This document shows positions 44,915 through 55,131 of a DNA stretch of 64,000 bases, piece after piece. A program made the position numbers and the translations under genes. The number at the start of each line of letters is the position of its first letter. Positions within the stretch are counted from its first letter, which is position 1. A model generated the notes under the pieces. That model saw only the letters and a program-made list of their open reading frames with translations, had not been told where the DNA came from and did no database searches. Source of the DNA: Bradyrhizobium zhanjiangense (GTDB lineage Bacteria; Pseudomonadota; Alphaproteobacteria; Rhizobiales; Xanthobacteraceae); assembly GCF_004114935.1 (NCBI RefSeq), contig NZ_CP022221.1, positions 8,577,001 to 8,641,000 of the forward strand, in the 5' to 3' direction.

Positions 44915-47602
44915 TTAGCCGGTCTTGAGCGCAAGCTCCATGACCTCAGCACGGCCGACGAGGCCTGCATATTTCCCGATCGGCAAGGGCTTGCCGAGCA
45001 GATAGCCCTGCACGCCATCGCAGCCCTCTTTGGCAAGGAAGGCGAGCTGGTCGAGTGTCTCGACGCCCTCGGCGATAATCGACATTTCGAGGCCGTGGCC
45101 GAGATCGATCACGGCGCGCACGATCGCCGCCGATTGCGGGTTGCGGCCGAGATTGATGATGAAGGCGCGGTCGATCTTGATCTTGTCGAAGGGGAATGCC
45201 TGGAGATAGCTCAGCGAGGAGTAGCCGCTGCCGAAATCGTCCATCGAGATGCGCACGCCGAGCGACTTCAGCCGGCGCAAGAGCGCAAGGCCGCGGTCGA
45301 AATCCTCTATCAGCACGCCTTCGGTGATCTCGAGCTCGAGCCGGCCGGGTGCAAGGCCGGTCTCGATCAGGATCGAATGGACGAGGCCGACCACGTCACC
45401 GTGCATGAACTGCGCCGGCGACAGATTGACCGCGACCTGGAGCGGTTTTGGCCAGGACGCCGCCTCGCGGCAGGCCTCGCGCAGGATCCACTCGCCCATC
45501 TCGACGATCAGGCCGCTCTCTTCCGCGATCGGGATGAAATCGGCAGGCGAGACTTGGCCACGCACCGGATGCTGCCAGCGCGCCAATGCTTCGAAGCCGA
45601 TGATCTCGCTATCGGCGACGCTGTGGCCGGCGGCGCCTTGCGGCTGGAACGCGAGCGAGAGCTCGCCATTCTTGATCGCCATCGAGAGGTCCTGGTGCAG
45701 CACGCGGCGGTCGCGGATCTGCTGGTCCATCTCGGGCTGGTAGAGGCTGATCGTGCCGCGCGACTTCTGCTTGGCGCGGAACAGCGCCGCGCCGGCATTG
45801 GCAAGCAGCGAGGCGCCATCAGCGCCATTGTGCGGGAAGATCGACATGCCGGTGGTGATGCCGGCGCGGACCGGACGGCCGTCGATCTGGAATTCCTTCG
45901 CGACGGCCTCGGCGATTTGCTGCGCCAGCGCCAGACCGGCCTCTGGCTGCTTGCCATCGAGGATGAGGCCGAACTCGTCGCCGGACAGGCGCGCCACCAC
46001 GCCGCCGCGCGCCGAATCCTGGAGCCGCTGGGCCACCTCGATCAGGAGCTTGTCACCGAGCGCATGGCCGAAGACATCGTTGACCTCCTTGAGGCCGTCG
46101 AGGTCGACGCAGAGGACGGCGAATTCCTCACCGGTGCCTTCGCAAGCCTCGATCATCTGGGTCAGCGCCTGGAGGAAGGCGGCGCGGTTCGGCAGATCGG
46201 TGAGGCCGTCGTGATAGGCCATGTGCGCCATGCGCGATTCGGTCTGCCGGCGATCGGTGACGTCCTCGTGGGTCTTGATCAGATATTGCGGCTCGCCGGC
46301 ATCGCTCAGCACGGTGGCGCGGCGGGTCAGGAACAGCCGCAGGCCGTCCTTGGTGGAGATCGGATGCTCCTCGGTGATCATCCCGCGCTTCTTGATGGCG
46401 GCCTCGTCGCGCGCGATGATCAGCTTGGCTTCCTTGGGATTGAAGATATCGGCGGCGGTCAGGCCCGTGGCTTCCTCGCGCCTGCGGTTGAGAATCGTCT
46501 CGGCGCTGCGGTTGGCGAGCAGATAGCGGCCATCCTTGACCTGCTCGACGATCAGCGCCACCGGGATGTTGTCGACCACGAGCTCGAGGAACTTCTTGGT
46601 GCTCTCCAGCTCCTGCGACAGTGAGCGGCGGTCGGTGATGTCCTCGAAGACCAGCAGCAAGAATCCGGGCCGATTGCTGTCATTGCGGACCGCGATCCGG
46701 ATCGAGGCGACCATGCGCCGCTCCCCGCCACGCTCGACCTCGAATTCGTTGCGGAACTGGCCGTCCGGCGAATTGAGCGCCGCCCGGTCAGCCGCCTCGA
46801 TGCTGGCCGCTGACGCTGGCGCAAACAGCTCGCGCGCATTCTTGCCGACGACGTGATCCCGCGAGAAGCCCCAGAAGCGCTCATAGGCGGTGTTCGCAAA
46901 GATGTAGCAGCCGTCCTCGATGTTCTTCGCGGCAACACAGGCCGGCACGTTGTCCAGCACCGTTTCCAGGAACTGCTTGGTGGAGGCGAGCTGCTGCGAC
47001 AGCCTGCGCTGTTCGCTGACGTCGAGATGCGTCGCCACCGAGCCGCCGTTCGGCAGCACGTGAAATTTCACCAGGATGGCCCGTCCATCCGGCAATTCGG
47101 TGATCAAACCGTTGCTGCTTGCCGCCTTCTCGTAGAACTCGTCGTCGGAGGCGCCGCCGAGCACCCCGCGCTTGCGTCGCAGCGCGAGGAGTTCGTAGCC
47201 ATTCATGTTGGCCCGGACATCCGACCGCGTCAGGCCATAGATATCGAGATAGCGGTCGTTGCAGAAGATGACGCGCCGCTGCGCGTCCGTCATCACCACG
47301 CCCTGGTTGAGATTGTTCATGGCGGAGGAGACGAAGGCATTGCGCCGCAGCTGCAAGCGCCTGGTCCGGCGCAGCGAGGAATGGATCCACAGCGCGATCG
47401 CGGCGAGGAACGAGCAGACGACGATGCCCGCGATCAGGACTTCCCAGATCACGCTGGGATCGAGCTTGGCGAGATCACCTGGAGCGGTGAAGCTGTCCGA
47501 CAGCGCAAAGGCGCGCGCGGGCGCGACCGCGCCGGCCAGGCACAGGACGGCCTGCACAGCGATCGGAAGCGTGCTGCCCACGTGCCAGTTCTTCTCAGCC
47601 AT
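44915..47602 (-). CDS. PAS-GGDEF-EAL signalling protein
   Basis: This 895-residue protein has an N-terminal signal-like helix, a membrane helix near 52-70, three PAS domains (about 90-460), a GGDEF domain (about 465-630) and an EAL domain (about 645-890). The diguanylate cyclase site reads SGDEF at 540-544, a one-residue variant of GGDEF; the phosphodiesterase motif EAL is intact at 671-673 with DDFGSGYSSLSYLQAF. It probably makes or breaks c-di-GMP in response to a PAS-sensed cue. The glpD gene starts 36 nt downstream. Confidence 0.94.
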   Translation of the reverse strand: MAEKNWHVGSTLPIAVQAVLCLAGAVAPARAFALSDSFTAPGDLAKLDPSVIWEVLIAGIVVCSFLAAIALWIHSSLRRTRRLQLRRNAFVSSAMNNLNQGVVMTDAQRRVIFCNDRYLDIYGLTRSDVRANMNGYELLALRRKRGVLGGASDDEFYEKAASSNGLITELPDGRAILVKFHVLPNGGSVATHLDVSEQRRLSQQLASTKQFLETVLDNVPACVAAKNIEDGCYIFANTAYERFWGFSRDHVVGKNARELFAPASAASIEAADRAALNSPDGQFRNEFEVERGGERRMVASIRIAVRNDSNRPGFLLLVFEDITDRRSLSQELESTKKFLELVVDNIPVALIVEQVKDGRYLLANRSAETILNRRREEATGLTAADIFNPKEAKLIIARDEAAIKKRGMITEEHPISTKDGLRLFLTRRATVLSDAGEPQYLIKTHEDVTDRRQTESRMAHMAYHDGLTDLPNRAAFLQALTQMIEACEGTGEEFAVLCVDLDGLKEVNDVFGHALGDKLLIEVAQRLQDSARGGVVARLSGDEFGLILDGKQPEAGLALAQQIAEAVAKEFQIDGRPVRAGITTGMSIFPHNGADGASLLANAGAALFRAKQKSRGTISLYQPEMDQQIRDRRVLHQDLSMAIKNGELSLAFQPQGAAGHSVADSEIIGFEALARWQHPVRGQVSPADFIPIAEESGLIVEMGEWILREACREAASWPKPLQVAVNLSPAQFMHGDVVGLVHSILIETGLAPGRLELEITEGVLIEDFDRGLALLRRLKSLGVRISMDDFGSGYSSLSYLQAFPFDKIKIDRAFIINLGRNPQSAAIVRAVIDLGHGLEMSIIAEGVETLDQLAFLAKEGCDGVQGYLLGKPLPIGKYAGLVGRAEVMELALKTG

Positions 47603-47804
47603 CAGCCACCCGCGATTTCAACGTCGGATTGTCTGGCTTCACGGGTTTGGATCGGGTAAACGCCTGTACGTGCAACGGAAAAATTTGACGCGAAATACGG
47701 CAATTGCCCTGACATGATAAATGCTTCCTTAACGGAGAACGGCCGCGCGCCCTCGATTCCAGAGCCGCTGCCACCGGCGCTTCCAGCGGACGTCCTGCAC
47801 GACC

Positions 47805-48908
47805 ATGGATAAAGTCGATTGCGTCGTCATCGGAGCCGGCGTGGTCGGGCTCGCGGTGGCTCGGCGGCTCGCGCAGGCCGGGCGCGAGGTCATCGTGCTC
47901 GAGGAAGCCGAGGCCATCGGCACTATCACCTCCTCACGCAACAGCGAGGTGATCCATGCCGGCATCTACTACCGCGCCGGCAGCTGGATGGCGCGCATGT
48001 GCGTCGGCGGCAAGCACGCGCTTTACCGCTACTGCGCCGAGCGCGGCATCCCGCACAAAAATTGCGGCAAGCTGATCGTCGCGACCAGCGCGAAAGAGAC
48101 GGAGAAGCTGCAATCGATCAAGGCACATGCCGAGGCCAACGGCGTGATCGACATGCAGCTGCTTTCGGGCGAGGCCACACGCGCGCTGGAGCCGGCGCTC
48201 GCCTGTGACGCCGCGCTGCTGTCGCCGTCGACCGGCATCATCGACAGCCACGCCTACATGCTCTCGCTGCGCGGCGAAGCCGAGGAGGCTGGCGCCGCCT
48301 TCGCGTTCCACACGCCACTGGTCCGTGCCAAGGCAACCGCCGGCGGCATCGAGATCGAGGCTGGCGGCGAGGCGCCGATGACGCTGCAATGCGATCTGCT
48401 CGTCAATGCTGCGGGGCTCTCGGCAACGACGGTGGCGCGCAACATCGACGGCATGCCGCTGGACCGGATTCCGCCGGCCTATCTTGCCAAGGGAAATTAC
48501 TTCAGCTGCAATGCAAGGGCGCCGTTCTCGCACCTGATCTACCCGGTGCCCGAGCCCGGCGGGTTAGGGGTGCACCTGACGCTGGACATGGCAGGGCAGG
48601 CCCGCTTCGGCCCTGACGTCGAGTGGATCGAGACGATCAATTACGAGGTCGATCCGTCACGCGCGGAGCGCTTCTATCCCGCGATCCGCAAATACTGGCC
48701 GACGCTGCCCGACGGGGCGTTGATGCCGAGCTATTCAGGCATTCGCCCGAAGATCGTGCCGCCGGCGGTGGCCACGCAGGATTTTCTGATGCAGGGCCCG
48801 CGCGAGCACGGCGTCGCAGGCTTGATCAACCTGTTCGGCATCGAATCGCCGGGACTGACGTCGTCGCTTGCGATCGCCGATCATGTCGCCGAACTCGCAG
48901 ACATCTAG
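47805..48908 (+). CDS. lhgO: L-2-hydroxyglutarate oxidase-like FAD protein
   Basis: This 367-residue flavoprotein of the DAO family has the FAD-binding start [20 protein letters not shown] and the [20 protein letters not shown] box that marks L-2-hydroxyglutarate dehydrogenases/oxidases. It would oxidise L-2-hydroxyglutarate to 2-oxoglutarate, passing electrons to quinone. The gene is isolated, divergent from the c-di-GMP gene. Other DAO-family substrates are possible. Confidence 0.88.
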   Translation: MDKVDCVVIGAGVVGLAVARRLAQAGREVIVLEEAEAIGTITSSRNSEVIHAGIYYRAGSWMARMCVGGKHALYRYCAERGIPHKNCGKLIVATSAKETEKLQSIKAHAEANGVIDMQLLSGEATRALEPALACDAALLSPSTGIIDSHAYMLSLRGEAEEAGAAFAFHTPLVRAKATAGGIEIEAGGEAPMTLQCDLLVNAAGLSATTVARNIDGMPLDRIPPAYLAKGNYFSCNARAPFSHLIYPVPEPGGLGVHLTLDMAGQARFGPDVEWIETINYEVDPSRAERFYPAIRKYWPTLPDGALMPSYSGIRPKIVPPAVATQDFLMQGPREHGVAGLINLFGIESPGLTSSLAIADHVAELADI

Positions 48909-49012
48909 GCGCCGCGCAAATTTGCACGACGCACATCGCAGCAGGGGTGAGCGCAAAGGCACTCATCCCCGCTTGAAAGGGTACGATCAACTCTACGCTG
49001 TTACGGGGGTCA

Positions 49013-49192
49013 CTAGTGGAGCGTGTCGCCTTGCTTCAGACGCTCGATCTGGTCCTTGACCATCAACTTCCGGCGCTTCAACTCAACAATTTGCAGGTCG
49101 TCTGTTGAAAGGTGCACGAGAGCTTCGTGCAATTCGTTTTCGAGAAGTTTGTGCTTCCGTTCCAATTCAACAAGATGTGCCTGAATTGTCAT
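49013..49192 (-). CDS. DUF465 (YdcH-like) small coiled-coil protein
   Basis: A 59-residue frame starts MTIQAHLVELERKHKLLENE and continues IVELKRRKLMVKDQIERLKQ, the DUF465 pattern of two heptad helices. GAGGAGG lies 6 nt before ATG. DUF465 peptides are cytoplasmic and of unknown function. A second DUF465 gene lies divergently at 49521. Confidence 0.88.
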   Translation of the reverse strand: MTIQAHLVELERKHKLLENELHEALVHLSTDDLQIVELKRRKLMVKDQIERLKQGDTLH

Positions 49193-49520
49193 TCGAAACC
49201 TCCTCGGTAGGGTTGAACCTCAGGATTCGATCCGGACGAGAGACTGTACATCACCGATTCGTTCTGTCGATGGGTATCCGTCGTCGCGGCGTCATTTTTG
49301 AAAATTCATATGTAACGAAGCGTGAGTAAGGAACCACGCGAGAAAAATCCATGATATCAATGCGCCTGCGCGGCGGCGCAGCGACTCGCAGAAATATGTT
49401 GCGGGAGATCGGCGGGCAATGGCCGCAGATCGCTTGCGGTCACGCCGCGCAAGGACGATAATTTCCACAGGGCATCCACAGCCCAGATCTCACGCCTATC
49501 GGTTTTCGGCCACCGCAGAC
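49193..49520. other. Intergenic region between two divergent DUF465 genes
   Basis: It presumably holds both promoters. I see an AT-rich patch (TTTTTGAAAATTCATATGTA near 49292-49314) but no clear operator or additional gene. Confidence 0.5.
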
Positions 49521-49727
49521 ATGACCAATGAAAACGAGCGTGAGCTCGAAGTCGAGCTCACCCGGTTGCAGCAGGAACACCGAGATCTCGATGCGGCGAT
49601 CGATGCACTGCATCAATCGCCCGCGCCCGACCTGTTGCGGTTACAGCGGTTGAAGAAGCGTAAGCTCTTGTTACGCGATCGCATCGCGTTCATCGAAGAC
49701 CAGATTACGCCCGACATCATCGCCTGA
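49521..49727 (+). CDS. DUF465 (YdcH-like) small coiled-coil protein (second)
   Basis: This 68-residue protein starts MTNENERELEVELTRLQQEH and includes LLRLQRLKKRKLLLRDRIAF, the same helix-turn-helix hairpin as the divergent peptide at 49013-49192. The ATG at 49521 is chosen; an upstream extension to 49419 is poor in quality. Function unknown. Confidence 0.85.
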   Translation: MTNENERELEVELTRLQQEHRDLDAAIDALHQSPAPDLLRLQRLKKRKLLLRDRIAFIEDQITPDIIA

Positions 49728-49878
49728 GCCCTCCGCCGATCGTTCGCGGCGGCTCGCCGTATCCGAATCCGCTTGACTCAAAAAGAACAAAATAGGAACA
49801 TTCGCGACGCCCGGCTCCAGACAGGCCAAGGGAAGATGCCAAGGGAAAACGCCAAGGAAAGACAGAAGGACAACGCAG

Positions 49879-50097
49879 ATGTCGGCAATCGCCCTTCTCG
49901 ACAACAGCCACTATGAACAAGCCTGCGATCAGGCGATCGCGATGTGCGACGGCAATCTGCGCAGCACCATCAAGGCGCTGATCATGGCTAATGAATATCT
50001 GGAAGCCGAGCTGGCGGAATTACAGGCGGCGATTTCCGCCGGCTGCATTCCGGAGACCTCGCCCAACGAGATGCGGAGCAAGAGCAGCGCCGCCTGA
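49879..50097 (+). CDS. Small conserved helical protein
   Basis: This 72-residue protein (MSAIALLDNSHYEQACDQAI) appears wholly helical, with ALIMANEYLEAELAELQAAI suggesting a coiled coil. I do not recognise a family. It is followed after 21 nt by another small gene, likely in one transcript. Confidence 0.7.
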   Translation: MSAIALLDNSHYEQACDQAIAMCDGNLRSTIKALIMANEYLEAELAELQAAISAGCIPETSPNEMRSKSSAA

Positions 50098-50118
50098 GTT
50101 CAACATCGGAGCAACGCC

Positions 50119-50370
50119 ATGTCGGATGTGACCTACTACGTTGCAATGCCCTTCCTGATCGATGCTGACGGATCGCCCGTCGCTGGCGCCGCAGAGGAGT
50201 GCCAGAGTTCGGCGGCCGCGTTGCGGCGCGCCGAAATCTTGTCGCGCGGTGCCGGTCACATCGGCGCGATCGCGTTCAGCCGCAGCGGCGATCCCATGAC
50301 CGGCGAATTCGGCGACGCCACACTGCTGCGCAAGTTCGGCAATGTGCCGCAAGATCTCGCCACGCTGTAG
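50119..50370 (+). CDS. Small conserved protein
   Basis: This 83-residue protein starts MSDVTYYVAMPFLIDADGSP and seems a compact alpha/beta domain (AGHIGAIAFSRSGDPMTGEF). Such short products are common beside DUF465 genes in this group, but I cannot name the family. It converges on the GGDEF gene, with only 2 nt between stops. Confidence 0.72.
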   Translation: MSDVTYYVAMPFLIDADGSPVAGAAEECQSSAAALRRAEILSRGAGHIGAIAFSRSGDPMTGEFGDATLLRKFGNVPQDLATL

Positions 50371-50372
50371 GA

Positions 50373-51080
50373 TCAGCTGCTGGCGAGCCTGATCCGTGGC
50401 TCGTGACGCCGGTGCGCCTTGCGCACATACATGGCGGCATCGGCTTCCTCGAGGGCGCGGCCTGCGTCGGACTGCGCCCCCAGCAGCGCGACGCCGGCGG
50501 AGGCGCCCGCAGCCACGTGCCGGCCCTGAAACGTGAAAGACAATTCGTCGATCGACTGCTCGAGGATGGCGGCCTTCGCCTTGGCGTCGGTCTCGCTGAG
50601 ATTCCACAGCAGCAGCGCGAACTCGTCGCCGCCAAGACGACCGACCACATCCGAGGCGCGGACCTGCCGCGTCAGGGTCGCGGCAATCGCCTTCAGCACC
50701 TCGTCGCCGGCGGCGTGTCCGAAGGAATCGTTGATCGGCTTCAGCCGATCGACGTCGAGCACGATCAGCGCACCGCTGGCGCGGTAGCGCTTCATGTAGG
50801 CAATGGCACGGTTGAGCTCGCGCTCGAAACCGCGCCGGTTCGGAATCTCGAGCAGGAAATCGGTGTCAGCGGCCGCCTCGAGCTCCGCGACCCGCCGCTC
50901 CGCCGCCTTGAGCTTGCTCCGCAAGCCGCGGATGGTCGCCTTGATGGTTTCCGTGGCATCGGCCGGCGTTTCGCGCCGCGCCGGCCTGGCCGGACGCTTG
51001 GCAGCGGCTTTGGAGCGGCTGGCGCTGGTCTTTCGGCCCGTTTTGGCCTTCGCAGCACTCGCCCTTTTTGGTTTCTTCAT
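50373..51080 (-). CDS. Diguanylate cyclase (GGDEF domain)
   Basis: About 235 residues. A basic, Ala/Lys/Arg-rich N-terminus (KKPKRASAAKAKTGRKTSAS) leads to a short coiled coil and a GGDEF domain with intact RLGGDEFALL. There is no I-site RxxD immediately five residues before GGDEF beyond RASD. The start at 51080 has AGGA 5 nt upstream; ATG at 51134 or 51086 would lengthen it. It is a soluble cyclase that makes c-di-GMP. Confidence 0.88.
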   Translation of the reverse strand: MKKPKRASAAKAKTGRKTSASRSKAAAKRPARPARRETPADATETIKATIRGLRSKLKAAERRVAELEAAADTDFLLEIPNRRGFERELNRAIAYMKRYRASGALIVLDVDRLKPINDSFGHAAGDEVLKAIAATLTRQVRASDVVGRLGGDEFALLLWNLSETDAKAKAAILEQSIDELSFTFQGRHVAAGASAGVALLGAQSDAGRALEEADAAMYVRKAHRRHEPRIRLASS

Positions 51081-51221
51081 GGGCATCCTGCTCAATGAAG
51101 GCTTGCGGGGATTCACCAAGACAGGATAGTGCATTCCCTTCTCCTTGCCACCGCCTTGCGAGCCGCCGGCCGGAACCTTTAATCTGGCCTATCTTTCTGT
51201 TTTCCGGGCACATTTGACGTC

Positions 51222-51710
51222 ATGACCGCGCCGATCGCCATCATCATGGGAAGCCAGTCGGACTGGGACACGATGCGGCATGCCGCCGATACGCTTGCCG
51301 CGCTCGGCGTCGCCGCCGACACCCGCATCGTTTCGGCACACCGCACCCCCGATCGGCTGTTCGCTTTCGCCAGGGGCGCCAAGGCGGCGGGTTACAAGGT
51401 CATCATTGCCGGCGCCGGCGGCGCCGCGCACCTGCCGGGCATGGCGGCGTCGCTGACGGAACTGCCGGTGTTCGGTGTCCCCATCGAATCGAAGACGCTC
51501 AAAGGCCTCGATTCGCTGTATTCGATCGTTCAGATGCCCGCCGGCATCCCGGTCGGCACCCTCGCCATCGGCAAGGCCGGCGCGATCAATGCGGCGCTAC
51601 TGGCGGCTTCCGTGCTGGCGCTGTCCGACCCCGCCCTATCCGGTCGCCTTGCCGCCTGGCGCAAAGCGCAGACCGAGGCGGTTGCCGAGCGTCCGGAGGA
51701 CAAGGCGTGA
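51222..51710 (+). CDS. purE: 5-(carboxyamino)imidazole ribonucleotide mutase
   Basis: PurE converts N5-CAIR to CAIR in purine synthesis. The 162-residue product has [20 protein letters not shown], the [11 protein letters not shown] motif with the catalytic His, and [14 protein letters not shown]. Length fits class I PurE. Its stop overlaps the purK start as GTGA, a coupled pair. Confidence 0.97.
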   Translation: MTAPIAIIMGSQSDWDTMRHAADTLAALGVAADTRIVSAHRTPDRLFAFARGAKAAGYKVIIAGAGGAAHLPGMAASLTELPVFGVPIESKTLKGLDSLYSIVQMPAGIPVGTLAIGKAGAINAALLAASVLALSDPALSGRLAAWRKAQTEAVAERPEDKA

Positions 51711-52813
51711 CCGACGCCAGGCAGGTGAAGCTGAAGCCCGGTGACACCATCGGAATTCTCGGCGGCGGACAACTGGGCCGGATGCTGGCCATGGCTGCGG
51801 CGCGGCTCGGGCTGCGCTGCCAGATGTTCTCGCCCGATCCGGATTCGCCGGCCTTCGACGTGGTCCTAAATGCGACCTGCGCCGAATATGCCGATGTCGA
51901 GGCGCTCGAGCTGTTCGCCAACGACGTCGACGTCATCACCTACGAATTCGAGAACGTGCCGGCGGCCGCGGCGATGGTGCTGGATGCGCGCCGCCCGGTG
52001 CTGCCCAACCGCAAGATCCTCGAGACCACCCAGGACCGGCTGGCCGAGAAGGATTTCGTGACGCGGCTCGGCATCGGCACCGCCGCCTATGCCGACGTGA
52101 CCTCCGTTTCCTCGCTGCGCGAGGCGATCGCGCGAATCGGTCTTCCGGCCGTACTGAAGACCCGCCGCTTCGGTTATGACGGCAAGGGCCAGGCCATCAT
52201 CCGCAAGGGCGACGACATCGCCAAGGTGTGGACCAGTCTCGCCACCAAATCGGCGATCCTGGAGGCCTTCGTGCCGTTCGAGCGCGAGATCTCCGTGATC
52301 GCCGCGCGCTCGGCCGCGGGTCAGGTCGAGTGTTTCGACGTCACCGAGAACGAGCACCGCGACCACATTCTGAAGATATCGCGCGCGCCCGCGCCGATCC
52401 CGGATTCTCTCGCCGAGGAAGCGCGCAGCGTCGCCGGCAAGATCGCGACCGCGCTCGACTATGTCGGCGTGCTCGCCGTCGAGATGTTCGTGCTCGCCAA
52501 TGGCACCGGACCGAAGGTGCTGGTCAACGAGATCGCTCCGCGCGTGCACAATTCCGGACACTGGACGCTTGACGGTGCATCCATCTCGCAATTCGAGCAG
52601 CACATCCGCGCCATCGCCGGCTGGCCGCTCGGCAAGCCCGTGCGCCACGGCGAAGTCGTCACCATGACCAATCTGATCGGCGACGAGATCAAGGACTACG
52701 ACAAGTGGCTGACCGTTCCCGGCGCCACGGTGCACATCTACGGCAAAGGCACGCCGCGCCCCGGCCGCAAGATGGGACACATCACCGAAGTCAGGCCGAC
52801 GAAAGGCAAGTGA
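51707..52813 (+). CDS. purK: N5-carboxyaminoimidazole ribonucleotide synthase
   Basis: PurK makes N5-CAIR from AIR, ATP and bicarbonate. The 368-residue product is an ATP-grasp enzyme: [20 protein letters not shown] at the N-terminus, [14 protein letters not shown] for ATP, and [19 protein letters not shown] for the metal and substrate. It starts with GTG within the end of purE. Confidence 0.97.
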   Translation: MTDARQVKLKPGDTIGILGGGQLGRMLAMAAARLGLRCQMFSPDPDSPAFDVVLNATCAEYADVEALELFANDVDVITYEFENVPAAAAMVLDARRPVLPNRKILETTQDRLAEKDFVTRLGIGTAAYADVTSVSSLREAIARIGLPAVLKTRRFGYDGKGQAIIRKGDDIAKVWTSLATKSAILEAFVPFEREISVIAARSAAGQVECFDVTENEHRDHILKISRAPAPIPDSLAEEARSVAGKIATALDYVGVLAVEMFVLANGTGPKVLVNEIAPRVHNSGHWTLDGASISQFEQHIRAIAGWPLGKPVRHGEVVTMTNLIGDEIKDYDKWLTVPGATVHIYGKGTPRPGRKMGHITEVRPTKGK

Positions 52814-52842
52814 GGGGACCACAGCAACCGCTGCGATGCCCT

Positions 52843-52943
52843 TAAAGCGCAATAAGATCAGGATGAATCGTCATCGCGCTTTAGGTTATTGTTTGAGCAT
52901 GATCTTCCCGGAAAACCGCTGCACACTTTTCCGGATCATGCTC
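52843..52943. repeat. Composite palindromic repeat (copy C)
   Basis: Two hairpins lie in tandem: TAAAGCGC / GCGCTTTA (52843-52883) and GAGCATGATC / GGATCATGCTC (52895-52943). The same pair recurs at 54341-54440, while 3803 and 28650 carry only the second hairpin. Confidence 0.87.
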
Positions 52944-52949
52944 TAGCGA

Positions 52950-53672
52950 TTACGCGGTCTTCACGCCTGCGACGATGCCTGTGGGCTCCTCGCTGAGCCA
53001 GCGGTAGATCACCCCGCCCAGCGCGCCGCCGATCAATGGCGCGACCCAGAACAGCCAGAGCTGCGACAGCGCCCAGCCGCCGACGAACAGCGCGGGACCG
53101 GTGCTGCGCGCCGGGTTCACCGAGGTGTTGGTGACGGGGATGCTGACGAGATGGATCATCACCAGCGCGAGCCCGATCGCGAGCGGCGCGAAGCCCGCGG
53201 GCGCACGGCCATGGGTGGCGCCCATGATGATGAACAGGAACATCATGGTCATCACCACCTCGGTGAGGAAGCACACGATCATGCTGTACTGGCCGGGCGA
53301 ATGCGCGTCATAGCCGTTGGACGCGAAGCCCTTGGTGACGTCGAATCCGGGCGCCCCGCTCGCGATGACATAGAGCAGCCACGCGGCAACGATCGCGCCC
53401 GCCACCTGGGCGATCACATAGGGCAGGATCTGGCCGGCCGGGAAGCGCCCGCCGGCGGCAAGGCCGACCGTGACGGCCGGATTGAGATGGCAACCCGAGA
53501 TGTGGCCGATCGCATAGGCCATGGTGACGACGCTGAGCCCGAACGCCAGGGACACACCGACGAGACCGATGCCGACCTGGGGAAAGCCGGCGGCAATGAC
53601 CGCGCTGCCGCAGCCTGCGAATGTGAGCCAGAAGGTGCCGATGGCTTCCGCGGCGTATTTTTTCATATCCAT
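52950..53672 (-). CDS. aqpZ: Aquaporin Z
   Basis: This 240-residue water channel has six membrane helices and both signature boxes ([10 protein letters not shown] and [11 protein letters not shown]) that form the pore. AqpZ balances osmotic flow across the inner membrane. The start [20 protein letters not shown] at 53672 is used; ATG at 53666 is an alternative. A repeat lies right after its stop. Confidence 0.96.
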   Translation of the reverse strand: MDMKKYAAEAIGTFWLTFAGCGSAVIAAGFPQVGIGLVGVSLAFGLSVVTMAYAIGHISGCHLNPAVTVGLAAGGRFPAGQILPYVIAQVAGAIVAAWLLYVIASGAPGFDVTKGFASNGYDAHSPGQYSMIVCFLTEVVMTMMFLFIIMGATHGRAPAGFAPLAIGLALVMIHLVSIPVTNTSVNPARSTGPALFVGGWALSQLWLFWVAPLIGGALGGVIYRWLSEEPTGIVAGVKTA

Positions 53673-53933
53673 GTGTGGACCCCCGATTTCAAGTTTCCGG
53701 AGCAAAGCTCCGGAAACGGCCCCGTCATTGGCACCGAATCGCCCAAATCGGGGCCGCACAGAGGTATTTTCGCCGCATTTAATGGCCGAACTTGGCCCAA
53801 AATCCCCCTTGGCCGGTGGACATCTGCAGTTTTGTCTGATACATCCGCGCGCTCAAGGTTAAGGGCTTGCGCGTTTCGCCATCCCCTTTGACTTAGCAGA
53901 ATTCAAATCCGATCCACCTGAAGAGGATGCCGC

Positions 53934-54230
53934 GTGCAGGTTCTCGTTCGCGATAACAATGTCGATCAAGCCCTCAAGGCGCTGAAGAAGAAGATGCAGC
54001 GCGAGGGAATTTTCCGCGAGATGAAGCTCCGCGGCCATTACGAGAAGCCCTCCGAGAAGAAGGCCCGCGAAAAGGCCGAAGCCGTGCGCCGCGCGCGCAA
54101 GCTGGCCCGCAAGAAGCTGCAGCGCGAAGGCCTGCTGCCGATGAAGCCGAAGCCGGTGTTCGGCGCGGGTCCCGGCGGTGATCGCGGTGGTCGTGGCGGC
54201 CCCGGTGCGGGTCCGCGCGGACCGCGCTGA
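53934..54230 (+). CDS. rpsU: 30S ribosomal protein S21
   Basis: This 98-residue protein starts (GTG) [20 protein letters not shown] with the bS21 core [20 protein letters not shown] and a Gly/Arg-rich tail ([16 protein letters not shown]) longer than in enterobacteria, as seen in Rhizobiales. bS21 joins the small subunit near the anti-Shine-Dalgarno helix. A strong terminator follows. Confidence 0.97.
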   Translation: MQVLVRDNNVDQALKALKKKMQREGIFREMKLRGHYEKPSEKKAREKAEAVRRARKLARKKLQREGLLPMKPKPVFGAGPGGDRGGRGGPGAGPRGPR

Positions 54231-54261
54231 TCTACCGGATCTTGCGAGACTTCAGTTTTCG

Positions 54262-54295
54262 ATAACGCGGGCCCCTGGCCCGCGTTATTGTTTTG
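54262..54295 (+). terminator. Rho-independent terminator of rpsU
   Basis: A perfect 12-bp stem (ATAACGCGGGCC / GGCCCGCGTTAT) with loop CCT is followed by TGTTTTG, 31 nt after the rpsU stop. Confidence 0.92.
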
Positions 54296-54340
54296 TGAGC
54301 GGTGCCTTCTTCTGGGACGCGGGCACTACCGATGCGGCGC

Positions 54341-54442
54341 TAAAGCGCGATGAGATTGGATTGAAAGCCATCGCGCTTTGGTTTGATGTTTGAGCATGAT
54401 TCTTTCGGAAAACCGCTGCACACTTTTCCGGATCATGCTCTA
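54341..54442. repeat. Composite palindromic repeat (copy D)
   Basis: AAAGCGCGATG / CATCGCGCTTT (54342-54379) is followed by GAGCATGAT / GATCATGCTC (54392-54440) with CGGAAAACCGCTGCACAC between, nearly identical to copy C 1.5 kb away. It ends 18 nt before the next start codon. Confidence 0.88.
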
Positions 54443-54459
54443 GCGCGAGCGAACCGTAG

Positions 54460-55110
54460 ATGGCCTCCCCTTTCCCCGAGCGCAGCTTGGCGCGGCTGCG
54501 CCAGATCTGGCAGCAGCCGTTCGTGCTGGCGTTGATGGGGATTGCGCTGTGCAGCTGCTCCTTCGATCTGGGATCGCTGATGCCAGAGAAGGAGAAGCCT
54601 CAGGAGGCGCCGAAGGCGACCGCGGCCACCGAAAGCGCGGTCAGCGCCGTCAATGTCAGCGAAGCCCAGGCCCACACGGCAAAGGCCCAATCCCTGGCGA
54701 AGTCAGGCGAGACCGCAGTTGCGCTCGACGAGTTCAATCGTGCGGTCGGGCTCGATCCCTACAATGCGCAGGCGCTCTATGGCCGTGCCTTGATCTATCA
54801 GAGCAAGAACCAGCACGATTTCGCCATTGCCGATTTCAGTGCTGCGAGTGGGCTCAACCCGCAGAAGGCCGAGCCGCTGCTCGGCCGCGCCACCAGCTAT
54901 CTCGCGCTCGGCAAGGTCAAGGAGGCCGCAGCCGATCTGGACGAGGCCTCCGAGGCCGATCCGCACAACGCCCAGGTCTGGACCACCCGCGGACAGGCCT
55001 ATGAGCGGCTGGGCGACAGGGCCAAGGCAGCGGCGTCCTACACCAAGGCGGTCTCGCTTCGCCCACGCGACGATGCCGCCCGCAGCGGCCTCGCCCGCGT
55101 CGGCGGCTGA
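54460..55110 (+). CDS. TPR-repeat protein
   Basis: This 216-residue protein has an N-terminal hydrophobic segment (QPFVLALMGIALCSCSF), possibly a lipoprotein or export signal, and about four tetratricopeptide repeats (from residue 75; AVALDEFNRAVGLDPYNAQA, DFAIADFSAASGLNPQKAEP, KEAAADLDEASEADPHNAQV, AKAAASYTKAVSLRPRDDAA). TPRs mediate protein-protein contacts; partners are unknown. Confidence 0.88.
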   Translation: MASPFPERSLARLRQIWQQPFVLALMGIALCSCSFDLGSLMPEKEKPQEAPKATAATESAVSAVNVSEAQAHTAKAQSLAKSGETAVALDEFNRAVGLDPYNAQALYGRALIYQSKNQHDFAIADFSAASGLNPQKAEPLLGRATSYLALGKVKEAAADLDEASEADPHNAQVWTTRGQAYERLGDRAKAAASYTKAVSLRPRDDAARSGLARVGG

Positions 55111-55131
55111 CAGCGCGGCTCAGATGGCGTC

